DNA of 64,000 nt from Paenibacillus catalpae (GTDB lineage Bacteria; Bacillota; Bacilli; Paenibacillales; Paenibacillaceae), in contig NZ_FOMT01000002.1 of the NCBI RefSeq assembly GCF_900112695.1, positions 1,102,492 through 1,166,491 on the forward strand. The letters are read 5' to 3'. The stretch's first letter is position 1. The number at the start of each line of letters is the position of its first letter. The notes under the pieces were generated by a model. That model ran no database searches, had not been told where the DNA came from, and saw only the letters and a list, made by a program, of their open reading frames with translations. The translations under genes and the position numbers were made by a program. Positions 21,142 through 30,479 of this stretch are shown one piece after another.

Positions 21142-22206
21142 TTAGAAAATAATTTCTTTGATCTCATACTCACGGTCCACGGTAAGGTCTATAAACCGGT
21201 CTTCCAGTTGAACAAGCGGACGGAAGAATTCGGTTGGATGAGTCATGACGATGGTACCCACCTCGCCGGATTCGAGAACGGCTTTTTTGCCGATAAAGTT
21301 AGGAATCATATGCTTGATAAAAGTATGGGTAGTATGCGCATCAAGCTCATTAAAGCTCATCTTGTACAGCTCTTTCAAGACAAAGAACAAGTCGCGCTTC
21401 TTCTTATAGACACGTTCGGAGATCATAGCGCTGTAGATGTCGACGACGGCAATCATCTTGGCTACGGGATGGATCTCATCCCCGTGCAATCCATGCGGGT
21501 AACCGCTGCCGTCATTGCGTTCATGGTGCTGGAGCGCGCTTATTGCCATCATTTCTGACTGGTCCTTAAAGGATTGATGTATAATTTCATGGCCGTAAAG
21601 CGTATGCTTCTTTACTTCTTCAAATTCCTGATCAGTTAATTTGGCAGGCTTATTCAGTATGCTGGAAGGAATTCTGCTCTTGCCGATATCGTGAAGATAA
21701 CCGGCCTTTGAGATTTCAAGCGCTTCCAATTCTGTGTAGCCAAGCCACGAAGCCAAGTAGTAAGACAACATACCTACTTGTACAGAATGCTGGTAAGTAT
21801 AATCATCCGCCGTATTTAGCAGCAGCAGCATGGAGACGACATCGCGCTCCATTTGAAAATTTTTAAGAAGAGGCTGGAAGGCGGCTGCGACTTCGTCCTG
21901 ATTGACGATACCATCGTTTGTTGCTTTCATGAATAAATCCTGGAAGCCTTTGACGGCATTCTCATAATCAGGACGCACGTTCGGAAGCCATTTGGGATGA
22001 ACAGAGGTTTCTAATGTACGATGAACAGGTTGCTCTGTAGTTCTCCGGTCCTCAATGTCAACATAGTCAACTTGATGCTGAAACAGCTTCGCAATATCCT
22101 TTTGCTGAAGGATGGTACCCTTGGACAGAACGTGCAGGCCGTATCCGTTGAAGGTGTCCCTGAGCAGAATATCTCCCTCTTTTAAATCTGAAATATGCAG
22201 CCTCAT
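21142..22206 (-). CDS. HD-GYP domain protein, probable c-di-GMP phosphodiesterase
   Basis: 354 residues; GAGGTG precedes the ATG. A short N-terminal domain (about 1-60) is followed by the HD-GYP domain with [11 protein letters not shown], the metal motif [18 protein letters not shown], and the GYP signature [13 protein letters not shown]. These residues are all intact, so c-di-GMP hydrolysis is expected. A second paralogue of the same layout is at 25883. It is a single gene with its own terminator. Confidence 0.9.
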   Translation of the reverse strand: MRLHISDLKEGDILLRDTFNGYGLHVLSKGTILQQKDIAKLFQHQVDYVDIEDRRTTEQPVHRTLETSVHPKWLPNVRPDYENAVKGFQDLFMKATNDGIVNQDEVAAAFQPLLKNFQMERDVVSMLLLLNTADDYTYQHSVQVGMLSYYLASWLGYTELEALEISKAGYLHDIGKSRIPSSILNKPAKLTDQEFEEVKKHTLYGHEIIHQSFKDQSEMMAISALQHHERNDGSGYPHGLHGDEIHPVAKMIAVVDIYSAMISERVYKKKRDLFFVLKELYKMSFNELDAHTTHTFIKHMIPNFIGKKAVLESGEVGTIVMTHPTEFFRPLVQLEDRFIDLTVDREYEIKEIIF

Positions 22207-22343
22207 CGTTGCACCTCAATAGTGAATTATGAACGGTATGTATGAAATAATAGTAACAATGAATGATTGTTATGGCAATAAGAGGGGTGCTAAATCATGA
22301 CTATTGTCCTATACTTTTAGCACCACTCCAAGGAATTTATCCA

Positions 22344-23090
22344 TTAATTGGATATTGGTTCAATCGGATTCCATGGGCTGCCGAGCTGATGTCCTTTCCA
22401 TTCGGAGCCATCCTCCCATATTTCCTTCTTCCAGATCGGAACGATTTGCTTCAATCTTTCAATCGCATACCGGCTTGCTTCGTAGCAAGCATCTCTATGA
22501 GGGGAGGAGACGGCTATAACAACACTGGTCTCTGCAATATCGACAACGCCGATCCGATGGGAGATCGCGGTTTGTGTACCCGGCCAGCGCTCGCTGAGCT
22601 CCATACCGATCTGTTCCATCGTACGGACAGCCATCGGGGCGTAAGCTTCATACTCTAATCGTACGGTACGTTGTCCCATTGTCCACTCGCGAGTTGTTCC
22701 AACAAAAGCGATGGCAGCGCCATGCTCCGGTACAATAACTTTGGCGAGAACTTCATCCGAGGTGATCGGGTGCTTCGTGATGACGTAACGGCCATCTGCC
22801 GATTCACAATCAGGTGCCATTTCATTCTTCTCAGGCTCTCCGCCGGAGACGGGAGGCAGGACGGCAAGCTCGTCCGATGCTTGAATGACGAATTCATCGG
22901 AAGCATAAGTCTGATTGCATGCAACAAAAGATATCCTTACAAGATCGGCCTGCTCCGGAAATTTGCCGGCAAGCTCCTGCTTGAGGGCAGCTACGGTCAT
23001 GGAAGGTGTTTCGGTCTCTATATAAATAACCGGGCTGCCGAATCGGTCCGAGAGCCCCGCAAATAGCTGGATTTTCCAAGAATATGTCAT
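22344..23090 (-). CDS. MoaD-MoaE fusion, molybdopterin synthase
   Basis: 248 residues that join both subunits of molybdopterin synthase. Residues 1-84 are MoaD (ubiquitin-like) ending in PPVSGG. After a short acidic linker (EPEKNEMAP), residues from about 97 are MoaE, with GAAIAFVGTTREW, LEYEAYAPMA, HRIGVVDIAE and the catalytic-lysine region VPIWKKEIWEDGSEW. MoaD normally needs a free C-terminal Gly-Gly to become a thiocarboxylate; here it is internal, as in the mycobacterial MoaX fusion, which is known to be cleaved. It is divergent from moaA, as expected for a molybdenum cofactor locus. Confidence 0.9.
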   Translation of the reverse strand: MTYSWKIQLFAGLSDRFGSPVIYIETETPSMTVAALKQELAGKFPEQADLVRISFVACNQTYASDEFVIQASDELAVLPPVSGGEPEKNEMAPDCESADGRYVITKHPITSDEVLAKVIVPEHGAAIAFVGTTREWTMGQRTVRLEYEAYAPMAVRTMEQIGMELSERWPGTQTAISHRIGVVDIAETSVVIAVSSPHRDACYEASRYAIERLKQIVPIWKKEIWEDGSEWKGHQLGSPWNPIEPISN

Positions 23091-23188
23091 GTCATATTAC
23101 CTCTCATTAATTAGGGTGAACTCCGTATTAGCATACCATAATCATGTGAAAAATGTTATTCTAGTAGAAGAGAAAAGGAGTGAGAGGC

Positions 23189-24190
23189 ATGCCCCCATTG
23201 GTAGACCGTTTCGGGAGAGAACACGATTACTTGCGTATTTCGGTTACGGATAGATGCAATTTGCGTTGTTTGTATTGCATGCCCGAGGAAGGCATGGAAT
23301 TCGCTGATACCAGTACTCTGCTCAGTTATGACGATATCGTCGAGGTCGTTCATACGGCGGCGGAGCTTGGTATCTCTAAGCTTCGGATTACAGGAGGCGA
23401 ACCGCTTGTGCGTCCGGGACTGGACGGTCTGATCCGCAGGCTGAAGGCGATTCCGGGCATTGAGGATATTGCGTTGACAACTAATGGCATGCTGCTGGGC
23501 AAATATGCCGAGGCATTAAAGGATGCGGGATTAAACCGTGTAAACATTAGTCTGGATACGCTGGATCCCACGAGGTTCAAGTTTATTGCCCGCAGAGGCG
23601 ATCTGAAACGGGTCATTGAGGGGATTGAAGCAGCCGGCAGGGCTGGACTTGCTCCAATCAAGCTGAACTGCGTGCTCCTTAAAGGAATTAACGAGGATGA
23701 AATTGCATCGTTCCTGAAGCTTGCTTACGAGCAGCCGATGCATGTCAGGTTTATTGAATATATGCCGATTGGCCATGCGGATGATAATTGGCGAAATCAT
23801 TATTTGCCGCTGTCGCATGTGCTGGATACGGCAGAACGTGAAGGATACACGATTTCAAGACGGACGAATGTGAAAGGAAACGGCCCTTCGGACGACTGGC
23901 AGATGGCAGGCGGTGCAGGCTCTTTTGGGCTTATTCATCCGGTCAGCGATCATTTCTGCAAGAGCTGTAACCGTCTTCGTCTGACTGCCGACGGTTCGAT
24001 GAAGCCATGCCTCTATTGGGTGGATGAGCTGAATGTAAAAGATGCGCTTGGCGATACGGAAGCGATGCGGAATATTTTCTACAGGGCAATGGATCTGAAG
24101 CCTGAAAATCACGAAATGGCGGCAAAGCTGGCGGACGAGGCATTATCCCATACACCGACCGACCGCCGTATGTCTCAAATTGGCGGGTAA
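23189..24190 (+). CDS. moaA: GTP 3',8-cyclase MoaA
   Basis: 333-residue radical SAM enzyme that starts molybdenum cofactor synthesis by cyclising GTP. The ATG at 23189 is eight bases after AAAGGAG; a GTG at 23180 overlaps that site. The SAM-binding cluster is CNLRCLYC (C23, C27, C30). The second cluster is formed by CKSC and a third cysteine after 13 residues in MKPCLY. The protein ends in the conserved Gly-Gly (QIGG). It is divergent from the moaD-moaE fusion and 15 bp upstream of the phosphoesterase gene. Confidence 0.96.
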   Translation: MPPLVDRFGREHDYLRISVTDRCNLRCLYCMPEEGMEFADTSTLLSYDDIVEVVHTAAELGISKLRITGGEPLVRPGLDGLIRRLKAIPGIEDIALTTNGMLLGKYAEALKDAGLNRVNISLDTLDPTRFKFIARRGDLKRVIEGIEAAGRAGLAPIKLNCVLLKGINEDEIASFLKLAYEQPMHVRFIEYMPIGHADDNWRNHYLPLSHVLDTAEREGYTISRRTNVKGNGPSDDWQMAGGAGSFGLIHPVSDHFCKSCNRLRLTADGSMKPCLYWVDELNVKDALGDTEAMRNIFYRAMDLKPENHEMAAKLADEALSHTPTDRRMSQIGG

Positions 24191-24205
24191 CCTGAGGAGG
24201 CAGGC

Positions 24206-25645
24206 ATGACATTCTCAAATCGACCAATCATTATTTTGCACAGCAATGATATTCATAGCCGTCTCGAGAATGCAGCGAGAATTGCTTCTTATATCGAAGA
24301 GCAGCGTAATGCTCATGGAAGCGGGAATCTCCTCTGCCTGGATATCGGCGATCATATGGACCGCATCCGGCTGGAGACCGAGGGCAGCGACGGCAGGGTG
24401 AATGTCGAGCTCTTGAATGCTGCCGGCTACGATGTCGTTACGCTAGGGAATAATGAAGGACTTACTTATTCGAAGGAAACACTTGAGCAGGTGTACCGCG
24501 AAGCGAAGTTTACGTTAATCTGCGCGAATATGCGCGAGATGGATACAGGGAGACTGCCGGAATGGCTGCTGCCCAGCACGGTTATTGAGAGGGGCGGCAT
24601 CAAAATTGGACTGATCGCGGCAACCGCCAGGTTTACGGATTTCTATGAGCTGCTTGGCTGGGATTTGACCGATCCGTTTGAGGCTATTGGCGAAGAAGTT
24701 GAGAAGCTGCGAGGGCAGGTTGACATCATTGCCGTGATGTCGCATCTCGGGATTATCATCGACAAGCAAATGGCTGAAAAGATACCCGGCATCGATCTGA
24801 TTATGGGCGGGCATACGCATCATTTGCTCGAGGAGCCGCTTGTCATCGGCGGCACATCGATCTGTGCCGCCGGGAAATTCGGCGACCAGATCGGACGCGT
24901 GGAGCTCGAGATGGACGAGAGCGCCAAGCGCCCGGTTATCCGCGCAGCATGCGTGCCGATGGCCGCATATGCGGAGCATCCCGCAGCCGCCGCGATCATC
25001 GGCGGCTACCGCGAGGCGGGCCAGCGGCGCCTCAGCCGGGTAATCACCCGGCTGGATGCGCCGCTGCCCGCCCTCCCCGAGCGGGAGTCGCCGCTCGGGA
25101 ACCTGCTGGCGGCCGGCCTGCGCCGCCATACTAATGCCGAGATAGGCATCGTGAATACGGGGCAGCTGCTAGGCGGCCTGCAGCAGGGCGACGTCACAGA
25201 GGGGCAGCTGCATGCCCTCTGTCCGTCGCCGATCAATCCGTGCCGCATGCTGCTCAGCGGCGCGAACATACGGGCAGCGCTGGAAGAGGCGCTGCTGCCT
25301 GCCTTCACCAGTATGCCGATTAAAGGCTACGGCTTCAGGGGGGAAGTGCTCGGTACGCTGGCGATTGACGGCATGGAAGTAGAGTATGATCCGGCCCTTC
25401 CGGAGCTGCATCGAATTGTGTCGATTCTTGTGAACGGACAGCCGCTCTCCGATGACCGGGAATATGTAGTTGGCTGCATCGATATGTTTACGTTTCATAT
25501 CGGGTATTTGTCGCTGGGGCAGGCGTCGGAGGTATCCTACTATTTGCCTGAATTCATTCGTGATCTGCTTGCATCAGAGCTGAGAGATGGGCACGGAATT
25601 ACGGCTTGTCACCAAGAAAGATGGAGAATATTGTCGAATTTTTAG
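24206..25645 (+). CDS. Metallophosphoesterase/5'-nucleotidase family protein, YunD-like
   Basis: 479 residues of the 5'-nucleotidase/2',3'-cyclic phosphodiesterase family. Metal-site motifs: HSNDIHS (residues 12-18), DIGDHMD, TLGNNE, MSHLG and GGHTHH; the C-terminal half is the nucleotidase substrate domain. There is no signal peptide or wall anchor, so unlike most relatives it should be cytoplasmic, like B. subtilis YunD. GAGGAGG precedes the ATG. The region around 24,880-25,160 is clearly more GC-rich than the flanks. It may be cotranscribed with moaA, but a functional link is not evident. Confidence 0.85.
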   Translation: MTFSNRPIIILHSNDIHSRLENAARIASYIEEQRNAHGSGNLLCLDIGDHMDRIRLETEGSDGRVNVELLNAAGYDVVTLGNNEGLTYSKETLEQVYREAKFTLICANMREMDTGRLPEWLLPSTVIERGGIKIGLIAATARFTDFYELLGWDLTDPFEAIGEEVEKLRGQVDIIAVMSHLGIIIDKQMAEKIPGIDLIMGGHTHHLLEEPLVIGGTSICAAGKFGDQIGRVELEMDESAKRPVIRAACVPMAAYAEHPAAAAIIGGYREAGQRRLSRVITRLDAPLPALPERESPLGNLLAAGLRRHTNAEIGIVNTGQLLGGLQQGDVTEGQLHALCPSPINPCRMLLSGANIRAALEEALLPAFTSMPIKGYGFRGEVLGTLAIDGMEVEYDPALPELHRIVSILVNGQPLSDDREYVVGCIDMFTFHIGYLSLGQASEVSYYLPEFIRDLLASELRDGHGITACHQERWRILSNF

Positions 25646-25882
25646 CATAAAATGGTTGCCAAGCGCTAATTTATCCCTTACATTAACAATACGGCTAGTT
25701 TTGTCCGAATATAAGAATGTAGAAGTTATTTCTTTATACCGGGCTTATATTCCACCCGCGTAACGAATGCTGCTCCTCCTAAAAGAAATGCTACATGCTT
25801 TTTGTGGACATTCTTTTTAGTTGCAGCCGTTCACGCTTGGATGTTAGTTATAGACACCGTAATAAGGGGAAGGATCGAGAAC

Positions 25883-27001
25883 ATGCGCTTGGTACCTATA
25901 TCGCAATGCCAGCCTGGCATGAGACTTGCCAAAAAAATTTTCTCGGGCGACGGTTTAGTCCTCTTAGGAGAAAACATCGAATTAACGAGTCGCCATATTG
26001 TCCGGTTAGAACAATATGGTATTCATTATGTGTTTATTAAGGATCCGAGGACCGATGACATCATCATGCCGGAGATCATTAGTGAAAATACGATCAGTCT
26101 CGCTTTGAAGGAGATTAAATCGAACTTCCGCGCCATGATGGATTTGCCGAAGCTGAAGAAAGGCACTCCATACCCGTACATCGCGCAGCCTTTTAAACAG
26201 ATGATGAACATGATAATCGATGATTTGTCCAATCATAAGGACGCCATGATTATGCTGATGAATATGGGGATTGTCGATGATTATCTCTATCAGCATTCAC
26301 TTAACGTATGTGTCTATACGACACTGTTGGGATCCGCCCACGGTTATACAAGAGATGAATTAATGAAGCTCGGCATGGGAGCTTTACTTCATGATATAGG
26401 GAAGACGCAAATTCCGATGGATGTGCTGAAGAAGCCGGGGGCCTTAACCGACCATGAATTCCAGATGATGAGGAATCACGCCAAGATTGGCTTCGAACTC
26501 TTGAAGGATGAGCCGAATATGCCGCTTGTTGTGGCCCATTGCGCCTTCCAGCATCATGAACGGATTGATGGCAGCGGTTATCCGCGCGGCATTAAGGGCA
26601 GTGAAATCCATGATTTTGCCAAATGGATCGGACTGGTTGATTCCTATGATGCAATGACGACCAATCGGGTATACCGATCTCCTATGCTTCCGCATCAAGC
26701 GATTGAACTGCTGTATGCCGGAACCGGCACGTTATATGAACAGCATATGGTGCAGCTCTTCCGGGATAAGGTAGCGATTTATCCAATCGGGATAACGGTA
26801 CAAATTCATACAGGTGAGACTGGCGTAGTGGTTGATTTCAACCACTCCTATCCGCATCGGCCAATCGTCCGGCTGTTATATAATGAAGCGGGGGAAGAGC
26901 TTGCTTCACCTTACGAGATTGATTTATCGAAGCAGCTGAGCACCATGATTGTCAATGTAAACGGCCAGCAGTCGAATGTAGGCCTGGCATCCGGCATATA
27001 A
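25883..27001 (+). CDS. HD-GYP domain protein, probable c-di-GMP phosphodiesterase
   Basis: 372 residues from the ATG at 25883 (AAGGA about eight bases upstream); earlier in-frame starts lack a site. It has the same layout as the protein at 21142: N-terminal domain starting MRLVPISQCQPGM, then HD-GYP with DDYLYQHSLNV, HDIGKTQIP, HAKIGFELL and HHERIDGSGYPRGIKG. All metal ligands are present. The C-terminal tail has a small beta domain (VAIYPIGITVQIHTGETGVVV) also present in the paralogue. Single gene. Confidence 0.9.
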   Translation: MRLVPISQCQPGMRLAKKIFSGDGLVLLGENIELTSRHIVRLEQYGIHYVFIKDPRTDDIIMPEIISENTISLALKEIKSNFRAMMDLPKLKKGTPYPYIAQPFKQMMNMIIDDLSNHKDAMIMLMNMGIVDDYLYQHSLNVCVYTTLLGSAHGYTRDELMKLGMGALLHDIGKTQIPMDVLKKPGALTDHEFQMMRNHAKIGFELLKDEPNMPLVVAHCAFQHHERIDGSGYPRGIKGSEIHDFAKWIGLVDSYDAMTTNRVYRSPMLPHQAIELLYAGTGTLYEQHMVQLFRDKVAIYPIGITVQIHTGETGVVVDFNHSYPHRPIVRLLYNEAGEELASPYEIDLSKQLSTMIVNVNGQQSNVGLASGI

Positions 27002-27132
27002 CAGGAGAAAAGGGGGCGGCTGTGCCTCCTTTTTCGTTTTTTATGCCTATTTTATTTGCTTCATTCCCTTTCGAACATTACAATGGTATAAGCTATACCC
27101 ATTCTAACCATGTAAGTCAGGTGCTGATATTA

Positions 27133-28269
27133 ATGAATACGATAGATTTTGCTTTGAAGACTAATACTCTTACCCCGTTATCTCCCCATAATGATCCTTG
27201 GGACCCTATCCGTTCCTTGCAGAAATATGGCCGACATACCTTGACAAGTGTTGAGATGACCGTTTCCAACCTCTGTAATATGCGCTGCGAGCATTGCGCC
27301 GTAGGCGATACGCTTGTAATGTCGGAACCGGCGAAGCTTCCTCTGGAAATGATGATTAAACGTCTGGATGAAGTAAAGCACTTGGAGACGATCAGTATTA
27401 CGGGCGGAGAACCTTCCTTCTCGGACAAGACCGTGAAGGAATATATGGTTCCGCTCCTCCAATATGCAAGAAGCCGCGGCATCCGCTCGCAAATTAATTC
27501 GAATGTAACCCTGCCGTACAGCAGATACGAGCAGCTTGCTCCTTATCTGGATGTCATGCATATTTCGTTTAACTACACGAATGCCGATGACTTCCACCAG
27601 ATCGGATTTGCGAAGGCTGGCCACGCGGTATCACGGGAAGCGGCAGCCAAGCTGTATGATCGGATGATTGACAACGCGAAGCGTCTAAGCGATGCGGGAG
27701 TACTTGTCTCCGCCGAGTCGATGATTAATTACCGGACGCATGATCGGATTGAAGAGATTCACCGGCTGATCATGGAGATGGGCTGTCAGCGCCATGAGGT
27801 GCACCCCATGTATCCAAGCTCGTTCGCGAAGGATCTTCCGGTCCTGTCGAAGGAAGATATGCAGCTGGCGATCAGCAGGCTGCTGGATGTCAGAGACAAG
27901 AACATATGGATGCTGTTTGGTACTCTGCCGTTCTATCATTGCAGCGATAATGCGGAGGAGCGTAAACTCTTGTCGAGGCTTGCGTCGGAACCTAACGTGA
28001 CGGTCCGCAATGATCCTGATGGCCGCAACCGTCTGAATGTGAACCTGTTCACCGGTGAGGTATTCGTAACGGACTTCTCCGATGTGCCGGCGTTTGGCAA
28101 TATTAAGGATGAACAATTGGATCAATTGTTCGGCCGCTGGCTGGATCATGAGCTGGCAAGAAGCGTGAACTGCCATTGTCCGGCGGCTTCCTGCTGCGGT
28201 CCAAACCTGCTCGTGAAGGACATGTATTACAAAGAGGTGGACTTCCATCAGAAGAAGGCCATTCTTTAA
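27133..28269 (+). CDS. yfkAB: Radical SAM protein of the YfkAB (CxCxxxxC) family
   Basis: 378 residues from the ATG at 27133; other starts up to 27022 are possible, since the ribosome binding site is weak. The SAM cluster motif is CNMRCEHC, followed by SITGGEPSF. The C-terminal NCHCPAASCCG carries the CxCxxxxC signature that defines the YfkAB group and probably binds a second Fe-S cluster. Substrate unknown. It is a stand-alone gene after the HD-GYP gene. Confidence 0.85.
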   Translation: MNTIDFALKTNTLTPLSPHNDPWDPIRSLQKYGRHTLTSVEMTVSNLCNMRCEHCAVGDTLVMSEPAKLPLEMMIKRLDEVKHLETISITGGEPSFSDKTVKEYMVPLLQYARSRGIRSQINSNVTLPYSRYEQLAPYLDVMHISFNYTNADDFHQIGFAKAGHAVSREAAAKLYDRMIDNAKRLSDAGVLVSAESMINYRTHDRIEEIHRLIMEMGCQRHEVHPMYPSSFAKDLPVLSKEDMQLAISRLLDVRDKNIWMLFGTLPFYHCSDNAEERKLLSRLASEPNVTVRNDPDGRNRLNVNLFTGEVFVTDFSDVPAFGNIKDEQLDQLFGRWLDHELARSVNCHCPAASCCGPNLLVKDMYYKEVDFHQKKAIL

Positions 28270-28409
28270 GGTTTTCACAGTGAAAAATGGGACATTACTT
28301 TCGTGCCCACGCGTATGCTGATAATAGATACAAGTTCATACGAAAGTCATGGCCCCGCATACATAGGTACACGTAAAATCTTTTATAGAGAAAGGAGGAA
28401 ATCGTTAAA

Positions 28410-29441
28410 GTGTCGATCAAAACTTTAGTTATGGTGGGGCTTGCGTTATTCTTGCTGTATTTGTTATTTACGGTAGGGGCGCCTTTTCTTCTCGCGCTGG
28501 TTGTAGCTATATTCCTAGAACCATTTACCCAATTTCTTAAGAAGCGGCTTAAGACGAATCGTCTGGTCGCGTCTACCATCTCAAGCAGTCTGTTTACGGT
28601 CGTTCTAATTGGACTGATGGCGCTGCTGGGTGTAAAAGTTGTTGCGGAGCTTATCGCTTTCGCGCAAAAGGTTCCGAACTACGTTGGCGATGCCAGCAGT
28701 TATGTCACGGATCTCGTAGAGAATGCACGCTCACTGTACTCCAACTTCTCTCCGGATACCGTAAGCCAGATCGAGAACTGGCTGACCGATATGAGCAAGT
28801 CGCTCACCGGTATGGTAGGTACCTTGTCCTCATCCGTCATTTCCCTTGCTTCCGGGATTCCGGGGATGTTCATCTTCTTTATCGTCTTTCTGGTTGCGGT
28901 CTACATGTTCGGATACAGCCTGAATACGATGAAAACGACTTTCCTGACTTTGTTCGAAGAGAAATCACGGCCGCAAGTCAATGAAGTGCTGGATAATCTG
29001 AAAAAATCAATCTTTGGCTTCCTGCGTTCGCAAATTATTCTGAGTGCTCTGACTTATATCATTTCGTTAATTGGTCTAATCATTCTGGATATTAAGTATC
29101 CGCTCGCGATTGCTCTGCTGATCGTAATCGTGGATATATTGCCAATTCTGGGAACAGGGACCGTGCTTGTTCCTTGGGGAACTTATCTGATTGTTACCGG
29201 CGATTTATACGCCGGGATCGGGCTCTACGTCCTGTTCTTATTTATGACGGTATTCCGCCGTATTGTAGAACCAAAGATATTGGGCGATGCTGTTGGTATC
29301 GGCTCCTTATCCGCCCTGATCAGTCTGTATGTCGGCTTTAAGCTGGTGGGCGTCATCGGAGTATTCCTTGGACCGCTTGTTGTTATTATCTACATGGCTA
29401 TTCGCAAGGCAGGCTTGTTCAAGTTTAACATTAAATTATAA
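28410..29441 (+). CDS. AI-2E family (UPF0118) membrane transporter
   Basis: 343 residues from a GTG start preceded by AAAGGAGG. About eight membrane spans, with the family's PERM-like C-terminal region around PLAIALLIVIVDILPILGTG and RRIVEPKILGDAVGI. Relatives include YdbI/YtvI and proteins proposed as autoinducer-2 exporters or Na+/H+ antiporters; the substrate cannot be assigned. YtvI of B. subtilis is sporulation-linked, but I see no such promoter here. Followed by a strong terminator. Confidence 0.85.
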   Translation: MSIKTLVMVGLALFLLYLLFTVGAPFLLALVVAIFLEPFTQFLKKRLKTNRLVASTISSSLFTVVLIGLMALLGVKVVAELIAFAQKVPNYVGDASSYVTDLVENARSLYSNFSPDTVSQIENWLTDMSKSLTGMVGTLSSSVISLASGIPGMFIFFIVFLVAVYMFGYSLNTMKTTFLTLFEEKSRPQVNEVLDNLKKSIFGFLRSQIILSALTYIISLIGLIILDIKYPLAIALLIVIVDILPILGTGTVLVPWGTYLIVTGDLYAGIGLYVLFLFMTVFRRIVEPKILGDAVGIGSLSALISLYVGFKLVGVIGVFLGPLVVIIYMAIRKAGLFKFNIKL

Positions 29442-29448
29442 TGAATGG

Positions 29449-29487
29449 GTCCGGCAGCGGTTTTTTAACGCTGCCGGACTTTTTTTG
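29449..29487 (+). terminator. Terminator after the AI-2E family gene
   Basis: GTCCGGCAGCG and CGCTGCCGGAC with a nine-base loop, followed by seven T. Confidence 0.88.
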
Positions 29488-29566
29488 TCAAAATGTAATG
29501 ATGAGATAAGCCCTGCCCGGCATAAAGTGATTAGAAGATGCCTTAATGTCAGGGAGGGATAACCGG

Positions 29567-29974
29567 ATGATCACCGAGAGAAATGCCCGAGCCGAGAACA
29601 ACAATGCCAATGTGGCGGCTCAAGCGGAGAACAGCGCCAACGCCATCAATGCTGCAAATGTCGCGAATGCTGCCAATAACGCTCCTGTCGCTAATACCGC
29701 AGTTGTGGAAAACATGTCATATGGCAAGGAGAATAAAGATTATAAGACCGCAAATAATCTGAATCCGCTTAATCAAATTCATGTATATGAGCCTTTTATT
29801 GGCCCATGTGATCCATGTCCGCCTATGAAAATGAAAACCTATGTCGTGCCGCCCAATCAGTTCATTCATTTTCAACCGCAAGGACTTCCACAATACTCGA
29901 TTCATGAGGCACTGAGGCGTGGGACGTTATGGCCGGCTTTGTACAGCTCCTATCAATCCAAGTATTATTTGTAA
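29567..29974 (+). CDS. cotJA: Spore coat associated protein CotJA
   Basis: 135 residues from the ATG at 29567, eight bases after AGGGAGGG (29551-29558); an ATG at 29546 lies before that site. The C-terminal half is conserved CotJA: YEPFIGPCDPCPPMKMKTYVV, then PPNQFIHFQPQGLPQYS and EALRRGTLWPALYS. The N-terminal 60 residues are an Asn/Ala-rich low-complexity extension (NAINAANVANAANNAP) longer than in B. subtilis CotJA. First gene of cotJABC, expressed in the mother cell during sporulation in Bacillus. Confidence 0.9.
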   Translation: MITERNARAENNNANVAAQAENSANAINAANVANAANNAPVANTAVVENMSYGKENKDYKTANNLNPLNQIHVYEPFIGPCDPCPPMKMKTYVVPPNQFIHFQPQGLPQYSIHEALRRGTLWPALYSSYQSKYYL

Positions 29975-29976
29975 GG

Positions 29977-30142
29977 CCATTTTGTGTGACAATTCTAAGT
30001 TAATGCTTTCGAAGCAAGAATTGCTTCGCATTTCTAAGCTAATGCTTTCGAAGTAAGAATTATCACAAACGGCCAGGGAATGTCCATTTTGTGTGACAAT
30101 TCTAAGTTAATGCTTTCGAAGCAAGAATTGCTTCGCATTTCT
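29977..30142 (+). repeat. Structured intergenic repeat between cotJA and cotJB
   Basis: Two identical 59-bp blocks (29977-30035 and 30084-30142) 107 bp apart fill the cotJA-cotJB gap. Each contains ATGCTTTCGAAGCAAGAATTGCTTCG. GAAGCAA can pair with TTGCTTC, and TGCTT with AAGCA around TCG. The linker holds another ATGCTTTCGAAGTAAG core and TTATCACAAACGGCC, which can pair with the following GTCCATTTTGTGTGACAA. The second block runs directly into the GAGGAGG of cotJB. The same architecture occurs at 52227-52452. Confidence 0.92.
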
Positions 30143-30161
30143 TTTGAGGAGGTTGGATTCT

Positions 30162-30425
30162 GTGAGCATTGTTCTGGACGAACAATATTACAGCAAGCTG
30201 GAGGAGCTCCAGGCAGTCGGATTCGCCCTTGTAGAGTTAACCTTATACCTGGATACCCATCCTCATGATGCACAGGCGATACAGCAATTTAATCAGCTCG
30301 CCATGCAGCAGCATCAATGCAGACAGTCGTTTGAGAGCTTATACGGACCTACTCTGCAATTTGGCAACAGCTACTCGAAATATCCGTGGCAGTGGTCGGA
30401 AAGTCCATGGCCTTGGCAGGTGTAA
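30162..30425 (+). CDS. cotJB: Spore coat protein CotJB
   Basis: 87 residues from the GTG at 30162, ten bases after GAGGAGGT (30145-30152). ELQAVGFALVELTLYLDTHP, the LQFGNSYSKYPWQW segment and the C-terminal PWPWQV are the CotJB signature. It is needed with CotJA and CotJC for coat assembly in B. subtilis. Unlike the usual tight cotJ operon, a 166-bp repeat array separates it from cotJA. Confidence 0.92.
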   Translation: MSIVLDEQYYSKLEELQAVGFALVELTLYLDTHPHDAQAIQQFNQLAMQQHQCRQSFESLYGPTLQFGNSYSKYPWQWSESPWPWQV

Positions 30426-30479
30426 GACAGGTCTGATGCTTGTTTGAACTTCCAAAGGGAAAGGGGACGTGTCATTCGG

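Noticed and set aside
20940..21152. A 70-residue frame after sufB
   Set aside because: No ribosome binding site, and its end is encoded by the terminator of the opposite-strand gene.
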